Source of the DNA: Mycolicibacterium arenosum
GTDB lineage: Bacteria > Actinomycetota > Actinomycetes > Mycobacteriales > Mycobacteriaceae
DNA length: 64,000 nt
Reading direction: 5' to 3'
Assembly (NCBI RefSeq): GCF_024320865.1
Contig: NZ_JANDBD010000012.1
Span: forward strand, 1-64,000
The notes under the pieces were generated by a model, which saw nothing but the letters and a program-made list of their open reading frames with translations, did not search any database and was not told the DNA's origin. Below, in pieces: positions 7,726 to 16,311 of this stretch; positions within the stretch are counted from its first letter, which is position 1, and every line of letters starts with the position of its first letter. A program made the position numbers and the translations under genes.

Positions 7726-8694
7726 TCAGTCGTCGACCATCGTGTACGTCACGTCGTCCGTGACGCTGCCGGCGCATCCGGCGCTGAACGTCGCGGTGCG
7801 CTCTCCGGACAGCGTGCGCAGGGGTGCGGACTCCCCCGTCGACTGCAACGTCTCGGTCACCGCGGCGACGCCGTCTCCACCCGTACCGCACGGCTGCTTC
7901 ACCGCGGTGGCACGACGGCTGAACGCGTCCCCGTCGAATTCGAACACCGAGAACTCCGCAGCGTCGTCGTCGACCGACGTGCTGATGCACCGCGACTCGG
8001 CGCGCAGGCAGGTCGTCGTCACCTCCCTGGTGCTCAGCTGCACGACGCCACCGTCACGCGGCGTCCGCGTCAGGGTGTAATCGCCCGCGAAACCCGCCCC
8101 GCCGGGAACGATCCTGGCGGGCTGGTCCGCCGGATCGGGAACAGGCGCCCCCAGCAGCGAGTCGTCGGCCCTCGTGATGGTCGGATGGTGGACCTCGATG
8201 AACGGGCAGTCGCCGGTGCCCACCAGCGTCGCCGTCATCGTCAGGTCGTCGGTGATGTCGAAGACGGTCCACACCGGCGACGAGTACGTCTTTCCGTCCG
8301 CGCCCGCGCAGGTCGGGCCCTTCGCACTGCGCCACACGATCGACCAGCGCCCGTCGACGTAGTCGCCGATGCGCACGGCGGCCAGCCGCACCGTCGAGGC
8401 GCTGTTATCGGCGACGCCACCGCCGGTCGCGACACAGCCGTCGTCGTCACAGCTGGTGCGGAACACCCACGCGTTCCGTTCCCCCGGCCTCAGGCCGATG
8501 TCGACGGGAACGCCGATGTGCGAGACGGCACCCGTCCACTCGATCGCGTACAGGCCGGCGAGCGGAACGGGCTGCCCGGCGGCGGGACGCTCCGGCGGTC
8601 CGGACGCGGTCGGCCGCGACCCGTCGCCCAATGCTCCACACGCCGCGAGGATCAGCGCTCCGCCCACGACTGCCAACAGCTTGCCGATGCTCAT
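7726..8694 (-). CDS. Putative lipoprotein of unknown function
   Basis: 322 residues with a lipoprotein signal: MSIGKLLAVVGGALILAACG, lipobox LAAC with Cys19 as the acylation site. The mature part is beta-rich and contains several cysteine pairs (for example TSCDDDGCVATGG and TTCLRAESRC) that could form disulfides outside the membrane. It has a proline-rich linker just after the lipidated Cys. I do not recognise a catalytic domain. A 7-bp-arm palindrome sits upstream, overlapping the stop codon of the VOC gene. Confidence 0.8.
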   Translation of the reverse strand: MSIGKLLAVVGGALILAACGALGDGSRPTASGPPERPAAGQPVPLAGLYAIEWTGAVSHIGVPVDIGLRPGERNAWVFRTSCDDDGCVATGGGVADNSASTVRLAAVRIGDYVDGRWSIVWRSAKGPTCAGADGKTYSSPVWTVFDITDDLTMTATLVGTGDCPFIEVHHPTITRADDSLLGAPVPDPADQPARIVPGGAGFAGDYTLTRTPRDGGVVQLSTREVTTTCLRAESRCISTSVDDDAAEFSVFEFDGDAFSRRATAVKQPCGTGGDGVAAVTETLQSTGESAPLRTLSGERTATFSAGCAGSVTDDVTYTMVDD

Positions 8695-8706
8695 AGAACG
8701 TTGATT

Positions 8707-8724
8707 CTAGAACATCGGTTCTAG
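8707..8724. promoter_or_regulatory. Palindrome CTAGAAC-4-GTTCTAG between the VOC and lipoprotein genes
   Basis: CTAGAACATCGGTTCTAG has perfect 7-bp arms around a 4-nt centre, 12 bp before the lipoprotein ATG and covering the stop codon of the VOC gene. The arms resemble a KstR box (TAGAAC-NN-GTTCTA), but the spacer is two bases too long. It may be an operator for the lipoprotein gene or a small terminator hairpin for the VOC gene. Confidence 0.4.
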
Positions 8725-9110
8725 GACTTCGGGCCGCCCCCGTGGAACACCGCCTCGACGTTGTTGCCGTCCGGATCGCGGACGAACGCGCCGTAGTAGT
8801 TCGGGTGGTACTCGGGCCAGAGCCGCGGCTCGTGCAGGGGTTCGGCACCCAGCGCGAGCGCGGTGTGGAAGAACGCCTGCACCGCCTCCGGATCCTTGGC
8901 CGCGAACGCGATGTGGGTCTCGCGGTTCGGCCCACTCGCGTCACCGGCCGAGGCGTCCGCGATCCAGAACGACGCGTGGCCGTCGGCGCCGTAGCCGACC
9001 GCCACGCCGAAGTCCATCTGGCGCGACGACCCGAGCACGCCCAGCACTTTGTCGTAGAACTCCTTGGATCTGTCCCAATCGCTGCAGTTGATTCCGAAGT
9101 GGTCGATCAC
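8721..9110 (-). CDS. VOC (glyoxalase/dioxygenase superfamily) protein
   Basis: 129 residues from the GTG at 9110. An upstream ATG is out of frame and hits a stop, which favours the GTG. The start IDHFGINCSDWDRSKEFYDKVLG and the end YYGAFVRDPDGNNVEAVFH are the paired beta-alpha-beta-beta-beta motifs of a one-domain VOC protein, with likely metal ligands His3 near the N-terminus and Glu in NNVEAVFH. Such proteins include glyoxalases, antibiotic-resistance proteins and lactoylglutathione-lyase-like isomerases. It is divergent from the amidohydrolase gene. Confidence 0.85.
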   Translation of the reverse strand: MIDHFGINCSDWDRSKEFYDKVLGVLGSSRQMDFGVAVGYGADGHASFWIADASAGDASGPNRETHIAFAAKDPEAVQAFFHTALALGAEPLHEPRLWPEYHPNYYGAFVRDPDGNNVEAVFHGGGPKS

Positions 9111-9173
9111 GGGGCCATCCAAGCACGGCACTCGGACATGGTTCTTTGAGTTGGCGAGTCGTACATTCAGGAG

Positions 9174-10895
9174 ATGGCTTACGACTTGATAATCCGCAAC
9201 GGCACGATCGTCGACGGGTTGGGCGGTGAGCCGTACGTGGGCGACGTCGCCATCGCCGACGGCGTCATCGCGGCGATGGGATCGGTCGAGGGCTCGGGCG
9301 TTCGCGAGATCGACGCGACCGGCCTGTTCGTCACACCCGGCTTCGTCGACCTGCACACCCACTACGACGGTCAGGCCATCTGGTCGGATCGCATGACACC
9401 GTCGTCGGCCCACGGCGTGACCACGGCCGTGATGGGCAACTGCGGCGTCGGATTCGCACCCTGCCGCCCCGAGGACCACGACACCCTGGTCGACGTCATG
9501 GCGGGCGTCGAGGACATCCCCGGCGTGGTGATGGTCGACGGGCTGCCGTGGACCTGGGAGACGTTCCCGGAGTTCCTCGACGCCTTAGCGACGCGACAAC
9601 GGGACATTGATGTCGCCGCGTTCCTGCCGCACTCGCCGCTGCGGGTGTACGTGATGGGCCAGCGCGGGGTCGACCGCGAGTTACCCACCGCCGAGGACCT
9701 CGCGATGATGCGCAAGCTCGCCGAGGAGGCCATCCGCGCCGGCGCGCTGGGCTTCGCGTCGTCCCGGTTGACGTTGCACAAAACCTCCAGCGGACAACCG
9801 ATTCCGAGCTACGAGGCGGAGTACGCCGAGATCGAGGCGATCGCACGCGGCGTCGACGACGCCGGTGGCGGTCTGCTGCAGTTCGTGCCCGACCTGATGG
9901 CCTGCGACTACGAGGGCGCGCTGAGCGCCGTGTTCGACGTCGCCGCCGAAGTCGGTCTGCCCGTGACTTTCACACTGGCGATCGGCAACGCCGGCCCGCC
10001 GATTCACCTCGACGCGCTGCGCATGGTGGAGAAGGCCAACGCGAACGGTGGCGACGTGACGGGGCAGATCTTCCCTCGGCCGATCGGACTGGTGCTCGGG
10101 TTGGATCTGTCGGGCAACCCGTTCGTCATGTACCCGTCGTACCGGGAGATCGCCCAACTGCCCCTGACCGAACGCGTCGCCGAGATGCGCAAACCCGACG
10201 TCCGCGAGCGCATTCTGACCGACAAGCCGGCCAGTGACGGGCACCCGCTGATGTTCGCCGCGCAGGCGTGGGACTACATGTTCCCGCTGGGCGACCCGCC
10301 GAATTACGAGCCAGCGGAGGAGGATTCGATCGGTGCGCGAGCGCGCGCCCGCGGCGTCAGCCCGCTCGAGGAGGCCTACGACCGCCTGCTCGACGACGAC
10401 GGCCACGCCATGCTGCTGGTCACGCTCGCCAACTTCCGCGACAACTCGCTGGACACCGTGGCGGAGCTGATTCAGCGCGACGACGTAGTGCTCGGCCTCG
10501 GCGACGGCGGCGCCCACTACGGAATGATCTGCGACGCAAGCTTTCCCACGTACATGCTGACGCACTGGGTCCGCGACCGGGAATCCGGGCGACTGTCGAT
10601 GCAGCGGGTGATCCAGGAGCTGACGTCGGTGCCTGCGCGCATCGCCGGGCTGGCCGACCGCGGACAGCTCACCGTCGGGCACAAGGCCGACGTCAACGTG
10701 ATCGACGCGGACGCCATGCGACTGTACCGGCCGACGGTGAAGGCCGACCTGCCCGCCGGTGGCCGCCGGCTCGACCAGGCCGCCGACGGCTACGTGGCGA
10801 CCATCGTGTCCGGTGAGGTGATCGCCGAGAACGGCGAACCCACCGACGCCCGGCCCGGCAAGCTCATCCGCGGCCGCCAGCCGTCCCCGGTATAG
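9174..10895 (+). CDS. Amidohydrolase, N-acyl-D-amino-acid deacylase family
   Basis: 573 residues preceded by the ribosome-binding site CAGGAG. The N-terminal composite domain DLIIRNGTIVDGLGGEPYVGDVAIADG leads into the metal-binding DLHTHYDGQ near 61. GNCGVGFAPCRPED is the characteristic D-aminoacylase segment, LTLHKTSSGQPIPSY and LGLGDGGAHYG supply further active-site residues, and the C-terminal RGQLTVGHKADVNVIDAD is the usual closing strand. Actinobacterial homologues are annotated as D-aminoacylases or amidohydrolase_3 proteins, often without a proven substrate. It converges on fadA6 with a 10-bp gap. Confidence 0.85.
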   Translation: MAYDLIIRNGTIVDGLGGEPYVGDVAIADGVIAAMGSVEGSGVREIDATGLFVTPGFVDLHTHYDGQAIWSDRMTPSSAHGVTTAVMGNCGVGFAPCRPEDHDTLVDVMAGVEDIPGVVMVDGLPWTWETFPEFLDALATRQRDIDVAAFLPHSPLRVYVMGQRGVDRELPTAEDLAMMRKLAEEAIRAGALGFASSRLTLHKTSSGQPIPSYEAEYAEIEAIARGVDDAGGGLLQFVPDLMACDYEGALSAVFDVAAEVGLPVTFTLAIGNAGPPIHLDALRMVEKANANGGDVTGQIFPRPIGLVLGLDLSGNPFVMYPSYREIAQLPLTERVAEMRKPDVRERILTDKPASDGHPLMFAAQAWDYMFPLGDPPNYEPAEEDSIGARARARGVSPLEEAYDRLLDDDGHAMLLVTLANFRDNSLDTVAELIQRDDVVLGLGDGGAHYGMICDASFPTYMLTHWVRDRESGRLSMQRVIQELTSVPARIAGLADRGQLTVGHKADVNVIDADAMRLYRPTVKADLPAGGRRLDQAADGYVATIVSGEVIAENGEPTDARPGKLIRGRQPSPV

Positions 10896-10905
10896 GCGTC
10901 GAGAA

Positions 10906-12054
10906 CTAGAGGCGCTCGATGATGGTGACGTTGGCGGTGCCGCCGCCCTCGCACATCGTCTGCAGGCCGTAGCGGCCGCCGGTGCGCTCCAACGTGTTCA
11001 GCATCGTCGCGAACAGCTTCGCGCCGGTGGCCCCCAGCGGATGGCCGAGCGCGATGGCGCCGCCGCTCGGGTTGACCTTCGCCGGGTCGGCGCCGGTCTC
11101 CTTGAGCCAGGCCATGACGACGGGCGCGAACGCCTCGTTGATCTCGACGGTGTCGATGTCCTCGATTGTCAGCCCGGCCTTCTGCAAGGCGTAGTGCGTG
11201 GCGGGAATCGGCCCGGTGAGCATGTACACCGGGTCGGCGCCGCGGGCGCTGATGTGATGGATCCGGGCGCGCGGCTTCAGCCCGTGGTCCTTGACCGCCC
11301 CCTCCGATGCGAGCAGCACCGCACTCGCGCCGTCGGAGATCTGGCTGGCCATGGCCGCCGTCAGCCTGCCGCCCTCGACGAGCGTCTTGAGGCCGGCCAT
11401 CTTCTCCAGCGAGGTGTCACGCGGCCCCTCGTCGGTGACGAAGCCGTCCACCGCGATGATCTCGTTCTCGAAGTAACCGGCCCGGATGGCCTCCTGAGCG
11501 CGCTGGTGGCTGGTGAGCGAGTACTGCTCCATCTCCTCACGGGAGAGGTTCCACTTCTCGGCGATGAGTTCGGACCCGCGGAACTGTGAGATCTCCTGAT
11601 CGCCGTAGCGGTGCAGCCAGGACTTGGACTCGTTGGTGGGCGAGGTGAACCCGAACTGCTCGCCGACGATCATCGCCGAGCTGATCGGGATCTGACTCAT
11701 GTTCTGCATGCCGCCCGCGACGATCAGATCCGCGGTGCCCGACATGATCGCCTGTGCACCAAAGGAAATGGCCTGCTGGCTGGATCCGCACTGGCGGTCG
11801 ACGGTGACACCGGGCACCTCCTCGGGGAAGCCCGCCGCGAGCCACGACAGCCGGGCGATGTTGCCCGCCTGACCGCCGACCGCATCGACACAGCCGGCGA
11901 CGACGTCGTCGACGGCGCCGGGGTCGACGTCGTTGCGGTCGAACAGCCCGCGCCAGCCGGCGGCGCCGAGGTCGACGGGGTGCACACCGGAGAGCCCGCC
12001 GTTGCGCTTGCCGACTGCGGTGCGTACGGCATCGATGACGTAGGCCTCACCCAT
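10906..12054 (-). CDS. fadA6: Acetyl-CoA acetyltransferase FadA6 (steroid C/D-ring thiolase)
   Basis: 382 residues and, as far as remembered, close to M. tuberculosis Rv3556c along its length. Thiolase motifs are the nucleophile Cys89 in VDRQCGSSQQ, NEAFAPV, GGAIALGHPLGATG with the catalytic His, and the second Cys in MCEGGGTANVTI. FadA6 carries out the thiolytic step in degrading the cholesterol C/D-ring remnant (HIP pathway). Its ATG overlaps the end of kstR2 by 8 nt, so it is cotranscribed with its own repressor from the KstR2-box promoter at 12662. Confidence 0.93.
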   Translation of the reverse strand: MGEAYVIDAVRTAVGKRNGGLSGVHPVDLGAAGWRGLFDRNDVDPGAVDDVVAGCVDAVGGQAGNIARLSWLAAGFPEEVPGVTVDRQCGSSQQAISFGAQAIMSGTADLIVAGGMQNMSQIPISSAMIVGEQFGFTSPTNESKSWLHRYGDQEISQFRGSELIAEKWNLSREEMEQYSLTSHQRAQEAIRAGYFENEIIAVDGFVTDEGPRDTSLEKMAGLKTLVEGGRLTAAMASQISDGASAVLLASEGAVKDHGLKPRARIHHISARGADPVYMLTGPIPATHYALQKAGLTIEDIDTVEINEAFAPVVMAWLKETGADPAKVNPSGGAIALGHPLGATGAKLFATMLNTLERTGGRYGLQTMCEGGGTANVTIIERL

Positions 12055-12646
12055 TGTTTTCTCCTTCGGTTATGCCACCGAGCACGATGGCGAGGTACTG
12101 CGCGCCGACCTGTTCGGCGGTGAGCGGGCCGCCGGGTTGGTACCAGCGAACCGAGACCCAGGTGGTGTCGCGGATGAAGCGGTAGACGAGGTCGACGTCG
12201 AGATCGGGCCGGAACATGCCATCCGCGACGCCCTGCTTGAGCACGTCGATCCACATGCTGCGCTGCTCGCGGTTGCGCTCGTTGAGGAAGCCGAACTGCG
12301 GCAGCGGGTTGAGCCGCTTGGCCTCGTCCTGGTAGATGACGACCTGCGCGTGCCGGTGCTCGATGGCCTCGAACGACACCATGAAAAGTCCCTTGACCCG
12401 TTCGAGCGGATCGGCGGTACTCGAGACGATCTCCTCGTAGCGGGTGAAGAGCCAGTCGAGGAAGTCGCGCAGAACCTCCTCGACCATCTGCTCCTTGGAC
12501 TTGAAGTGGTGATAGAGGCTGCCCGACAGGATGCCCGCCGAATCGGCGATGTCCCGGACCGTGGTGGCCCGCAACCCGCGCTCGGCGAACATCGTCGCGG
12601 CGAGCGCGAGCAGCTCATCGCGGCGGGTCTGCGACGCCTTATCCAC
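12047..12646 (-). CDS. kstR2: TetR-family repressor KstR2
   Basis: 199 residues from a GTG start. The DNA-binding domain TTVRDIADSAGILSGSLYHHFKSKEQMVEEVL and the ligand domain, including AIEHRHAQVVIYQDEAKRL and DLVYRFIRDTTWVSVRWYQPGGPLTAEQVG, match KstR2 of M. tuberculosis (Rv3557c). KstR2 represses the HIP-degradation genes and is released by a HIP-CoA ligand made by FadD3. A perfect KstR2 box lies 16 bp upstream, consistent with autoregulation. It overlaps fadA6 downstream. Confidence 0.95.
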   Translation of the reverse strand: MDKASQTRRDELLALAATMFAERGLRATTVRDIADSAGILSGSLYHHFKSKEQMVEEVLRDFLDWLFTRYEEIVSSTADPLERVKGLFMVSFEAIEHRHAQVVIYQDEAKRLNPLPQFGFLNERNREQRSMWIDVLKQGVADGMFRPDLDVDLVYRFIRDTTWVSVRWYQPGGPLTAEQVGAQYLAIVLGGITEGENNG

Positions 12647-12661
12647 CGGACCACCATAGCA

Positions 12662-12675
12662 ACCAAGCGCTTGCT
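12662..12675. promoter_or_regulatory. KstR2 operator (ACCAAGCGCTTGCT)
   Basis: The 14-bp site fits the published KstR2 consensus AnCAAGnnCTTGnT at every fixed position and sits directly upstream of kstR2. It should control the kstR2-fadA6 operon. A second site at 18262 differs by one base, in the free centre. Confidence 0.88.
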
Positions 12676-12687
12676 AGGTAAGACCCG

Positions 12688-14247
12688 CTACCGCGACGAC
12701 TCCCAGTACTCGCTGCACGCGTCGTCCGGCGTTCCGTCGTGATTCGCCCGCGCTCGAGCCAGATTGAACGCGTACCAGGGGACGGGCCGATCGTCACGAT
12801 AGAACGCGCAGACGCGCATCGCCTCCGGGAGGCGCTGCAACGCCGGCTGGATGTCGGGCGACAGCCGCAGCAGGTACTCGGTGTCCAGCAGCCCCGACTG
12901 CTCGTAGCGGTCGATGTTGCGCTCGGCGATGAAGCGTTCGGGGTTCATCGCCGCCAACCCGAGGAGGGCGACGACGCCGGCCAGCAGCACCGCCCGCGGC
13001 AGCCACCGCCCGGCCATCCGGATTCCGGTGATCGCGATCAGCAGGAACACCGCTCCGAGCCACAGTTCGATCGTGATGACGACCAGCCGCTGCACGCTGA
13101 AGCCGTACGCCTGCTGGTACACCCACATCCGGTGGATCGCGGAGATCACCACGACGATCGAGGTGGCGCACAGGGTTCCGACGAGTACTCGCAGAAGCAC
13201 CCGGTCACGGGGTTCGACGCGCGCGGCGACCCTGATGACGACGGCGAGCACCACCAGCGTCAGCGCCGCGACCCAGAGCAGCTGCCAGAAGCCCTGGCGC
13301 GCGTACTCGGCGTAGGTCAGGCCGTCGGTTCCCAGGACGTGCTCGTGGCCGCCGAACAGCACGGTCGCCTGTACCGCGACGAAGCCCAGGAACAGGACGT
13401 TCAGCACGCCGAGCGGAAACGCCCACTCCCAGTTGGGGACCGGCCGCATGGGCGGTGGCGCGGCGGCGTCCAACCTCGGCGCGAACCGAACGAGGTAGGC
13501 GCCGATCAGCACGAACGCCACGACGACGCCGAACACGACGACGCGTGCGAACAGCTGCCCGAAGCTCCACTCGGGGGTCAGCCCGTCGAGCACGCGGGAG
13601 AAGGCCGGGTCCGCGGAGGCGAACAGCCCGCCGAAGACCAGCGCGAGCACCACGGTGACGGCCACCACGACACCGGCCCGTAGCACCCGACCCCGGCCGA
13701 GGTCGCCGATCCCGGAACCGGGTACCGCGCGCTGCACCCACCCGGCGACGCGGGCGGGTGCGAGCCACGCGATGAAGGGGCCGACGAACACCGCAGTCCA
13801 CGTCCGGCCGCCGACCAACGTGCCCCAGCCGACCAGCCATGCCGCCAGCACGCACAGCACGCCGAGCCACGTCGCCGCGAGGATCGCCGGTACGGCGAGC
13901 AACGCGAGAGTGATTGCCATACCGAGCCATTCGTCCCGGCTGGGCCGCCGCTGCGCGGTCCCGAACACCACGCCGAACACCAGCACCCCGACGACGAGGT
14001 AGCCGATGCTGAGCGTGCCGATCCGCCACACCGCGGTCCCGATGAGGCCCGCGACGACGGCGAGCACCACCGCCCGCTGCGGCGCCGCCTCCGTCGGATC
14101 CAGTGGCCACACCTTCCGCGGCCAGATGCTCCACCCCGGTTCACCGTGGCGTGGCGGCAGCGGGCCCTGCACCGGTGGCATCTGCGGTGGCGGTAGGACG
14201 GGTGACGAGACGGGCGTGGCGTACCACCCCTGGCCCGGCATGGTCAT
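12688..14247 (-). CDS. DUF4173/DUF4153-family multi-pass membrane protein
   Basis: 519 residues, ATG at 14247 preceded by GAGGAGCTGAC. A Pro-rich cytoplasmic N-terminus (VSSPVLPPPQMPPVQGPLPP) is followed by about 12 hydrophobic helices. A conserved block near the middle, ASADPAFSRVLDGLTPEWSFGQL, and the late AMNPERFIAERNIDRYEQSGLLDTEYLLRLSPD are typical of DUF4173 proteins, whose molecular role is unknown. The start overlaps the stop of the sensor kinase by 4 nt, so the protein is part of the two-component operon and may be the signal-sensing or output partner. M. tuberculosis has a PPE gene at this position. Confidence 0.85.
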   Translation of the reverse strand: MTMPGQGWYATPVSSPVLPPPQMPPVQGPLPPRHGEPGWSIWPRKVWPLDPTEAAPQRAVVLAVVAGLIGTAVWRIGTLSIGYLVVGVLVFGVVFGTAQRRPSRDEWLGMAITLALLAVPAILAATWLGVLCVLAAWLVGWGTLVGGRTWTAVFVGPFIAWLAPARVAGWVQRAVPGSGIGDLGRGRVLRAGVVVAVTVVLALVFGGLFASADPAFSRVLDGLTPEWSFGQLFARVVVFGVVVAFVLIGAYLVRFAPRLDAAAPPPMRPVPNWEWAFPLGVLNVLFLGFVAVQATVLFGGHEHVLGTDGLTYAEYARQGFWQLLWVAALTLVVLAVVIRVAARVEPRDRVLLRVLVGTLCATSIVVVISAIHRMWVYQQAYGFSVQRLVVITIELWLGAVFLLIAITGIRMAGRWLPRAVLLAGVVALLGLAAMNPERFIAERNIDRYEQSGLLDTEYLLRLSPDIQPALQRLPEAMRVCAFYRDDRPVPWYAFNLARARANHDGTPDDACSEYWESSR

Positions 14248-15275
14248 GTCAGCTCCTCGGTTGGGCGGGGGTGGGGAACGGTGACCGCGAATCGGCACCC
14301 GGTTGGCGAATCGACGACGTCGATGACCCCGTCGTGGAGTTCGACGGCCCAGCGGGCGATCGCCAGGCCGAGCCCGGTACCACCCGCCGACGTCGCCCCT
14401 CTGGTGAAACGCTGGAACACGGTCTCGCGTTCGGCCGGTGGGATGCCGGGCCCCTCATCGCACACCTCGAGTCGCAGACCCTCCGCGTCGGCGGCGCACC
14501 CCAGTACGGTCACCCGGCCACCTGCCGGACTGTGCCGAATCGCGTTGTCGACCAGATTGACCACCACCTGTCGCAGCCGCGCGGGGTCGGCCACGGCCGT
14601 CAGATCCGGCGGCGTCACCCGGACGTCGACTTCGACGTCGTGGGGCGCCGGTGACACGTGCCGGAGGGCGTCGGTCAGGAAGTCCTCCACGTGGAACGAA
14701 CTGCGCTGCAATGGAATCGCCCCACCCTCGACGCGGGACAGATCGAGCAGGTTCGCCACCAGCTCGCCGAGCCGTTCGGTCTGGGCCAGCGCCACCCGCA
14801 GCGTCTCGGGGTCGGGCTGCGCGATGCCGTCGACGACGTTCTCCAGAACCGCGTGCAGCGCCGCGATCGGGGTCCGCAGTTCGTGGCTGACGTTCGCGAT
14901 CAGCCCGCGGCGGTACTCGTCGGCCGCGCCGAGATCGGCCGCCATCTGGTTGAACGCGGTCGCGAGTTGGCCCACCTCGTCTCGAGAGGTCGCGCGGACC
15001 CGAACGCTGTAGTCCCCGCGAGCCATCGCGCGGGCGGCCGCGGTCATCTGGCGCAGCGGCGATGTCATGCCGTGCGTCAGGAACAGCGTGAACACCAGCG
15101 ACGCCACCAGCGCGACGGCCAGCGTGTGGCGGATCTGCCAGCCCGTGCCCACCCAGAAGAGGAACGCGATGAGGATGATGACGCCGACGACGAGCAACCC
15201 CATCTTCGCCTTGAACGAGGCCAGCGGATCCAGCGGCCGGGGCAACCGGTCCCAGAGCGCGGCGAATCCGCTCAC
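14244..15275 (-). CDS. Two-component sensor histidine kinase
   Basis: 343 residues from a GTG whose GTGA overlaps the response-regulator stop. Order: hydrophobic helix at 25-43, a second at 50-68, HAMP domain about 69-122 (TSPLRQMTAAARAMARGDY), dimerisation/phosphoacceptor domain with His131 in NVSHELRTPI, then the ATPase with N box NLVDNAIRHSP, G1 box CDEGPGIPP and G2 box GGTGLGLAIARW. The two helices are almost adjacent, so there is hardly any external sensor loop; the signal may be sensed in the membrane or through the downstream DUF4173 protein. Confidence 0.92.
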   Translation of the reverse strand: MSGFAALWDRLPRPLDPLASFKAKMGLLVVGVIILIAFLFWVGTGWQIRHTLAVALVASLVFTLFLTHGMTSPLRQMTAAARAMARGDYSVRVRATSRDEVGQLATAFNQMAADLGAADEYRRGLIANVSHELRTPIAALHAVLENVVDGIAQPDPETLRVALAQTERLGELVANLLDLSRVEGGAIPLQRSSFHVEDFLTDALRHVSPAPHDVEVDVRVTPPDLTAVADPARLRQVVVNLVDNAIRHSPAGGRVTVLGCAADAEGLRLEVCDEGPGIPPAERETVFQRFTRGATSAGGTGLGLAIARWAVELHDGVIDVVDSPTGCRFAVTVPHPRPTEELT

Positions 15276-15934
15276 CTGGCCTCCAGTGCGTAGCCGACCC
15301 CGTGCACGGTGCGGATGAGCTCCGAGCCGAGCTTGCGGCGCAGCGCCTTCACATGGGTGTCGACGGTGCGGCTCTCCACGCCGGAAGCCCAGCCCCACAG
15401 GTGTTCGAGCAGGGCGTCGCGCGACACCGCCGCGCCCGGTCGGCTGGCGAGGAAGACGAGCAGGTCGAATTCCGTTCGGGTCAGATGGATCTCGACGTCG
15501 TCTCGATGAACGCGGCGGCCTTCCAGGTCGATTCGATACCCGCCGACGTCCAGCGCCTGACTCTGGCCGACCCGGTCGAGGCGGCGCAGCAGCACCCTGA
15601 CCCGCGCCACCAGCTCACGCATGCTGAACGGTTTCGTGAGGTAGTCGTCGGCACCGATGCCGAGCCCGATCAGCATGTCCGTCTCCTCGCTCCGTGCGGT
15701 CAGCATCAGCACCGGAACCGGTTGGGCCGCCTGGATTCGCCTGCACACCTCGAGGCCGTCGAAACCCGGCAGCATCACGTCGAGCACGACGAGGTCCGGC
15801 GGGCTGGTGGTTGCGGCGGCCACGGCGGACGGACCGTCGACTGCGGTCTCGACGAGGAACTCCTCGGCGCGCAGCCGGGTCGCGACGGCCGCCAGGATCG
15901 TCGGCTCGTCGTCGACGACCAGGATGCGCTTCAC
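15272..15934 (-). CDS. OmpR/PhoB-family response regulator
   Basis: 220 residues from the GTG at 15934. The receiver domain has the acidic pair Asp8-Asp9, phosphoacceptor Asp52 in VVLDVMLPG, the Thr of MLTAR and Lys of DDYLTKPFS. The C-terminal winged helix shows EIHLTRTEFDLLVFLASRPGAAVSR and SRTVDTHVKALRRKLG. It is first in a three-gene operon (regulator, kinase, DUF4173 protein) with overlapping ends. Target genes are unknown; its position inside the HIP cluster does not prove a link with steroid metabolism. Confidence 0.93.
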   Translation of the reverse strand: MKRILVVDDEPTILAAVATRLRAEEFLVETAVDGPSAVAAATTSPPDLVVLDVMLPGFDGLEVCRRIQAAQPVPVLMLTARSEETDMLIGLGIGADDYLTKPFSMRELVARVRVLLRRLDRVGQSQALDVGGYRIDLEGRRVHRDDVEIHLTRTEFDLLVFLASRPGAAVSRDALLEHLWGWASGVESRTVDTHVKALRRKLGSELIRTVHGVGYALEAR

Positions 15935-16025
15935 GACTTCGACTGTAGGTGCCGGATGTGGGGCTACTGAGCGGTGATTGTGAAGATTCCGTGGAGATCG
16001 CCGGAAGGTCTGCGAACGACGGTCG

Positions 16026-16298
16026 TCAGACGAGGTCGCCGATCGTGACGTCGCCCCTGTCCGGAGGTGCACACGCGGCCAGGGTCGTCACCCTGGTGTC
16101 GACGACCTCGGTCGTCGACGAGTTCCTGCCGTTGCGCTCCTTGAGCATCCGCGCGACGGTCGCATCCATGTTCTCGGTGCGCATCGCCAGGAAGTCCCGG
16201 CACGTGGTGTCACCACCGGAGTTACTGGCACCGGAGCACCCGGTCAGCAGGGCCAGCACGCCGACCACGCTGCCGACGGCGACCGCCACGTGCTTCAC
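16026..16298 (-). CDS. Small lipoprotein, HdeA-like
   Basis: 90 residues with a lipoprotein signal ending LLTGCSG (Cys21). The mature part has one Cys in DTTCRDFLAMRTENMDATVARML and one in TRVTTLAACAPPD, the spacing seen in small helical HdeA-like acid-stress proteins of mycobacteria that are locked by one disulfide. That assignment rests on pattern only. It lies between the response regulator and ipdF on the same strand, with 91 bp before the regulator gene and 13 bp after the ipdF stop. Confidence 0.7.
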   Translation of the reverse strand: MKHVAVAVGSVVGVLALLTGCSGASNSGGDTTCRDFLAMRTENMDATVARMLKERNGRNSSTTEVVDTRVTTLAACAPPDRGDVTIGDLV

Positions 16299-16311
16299 GC
16301 ACCCAGCGTAC

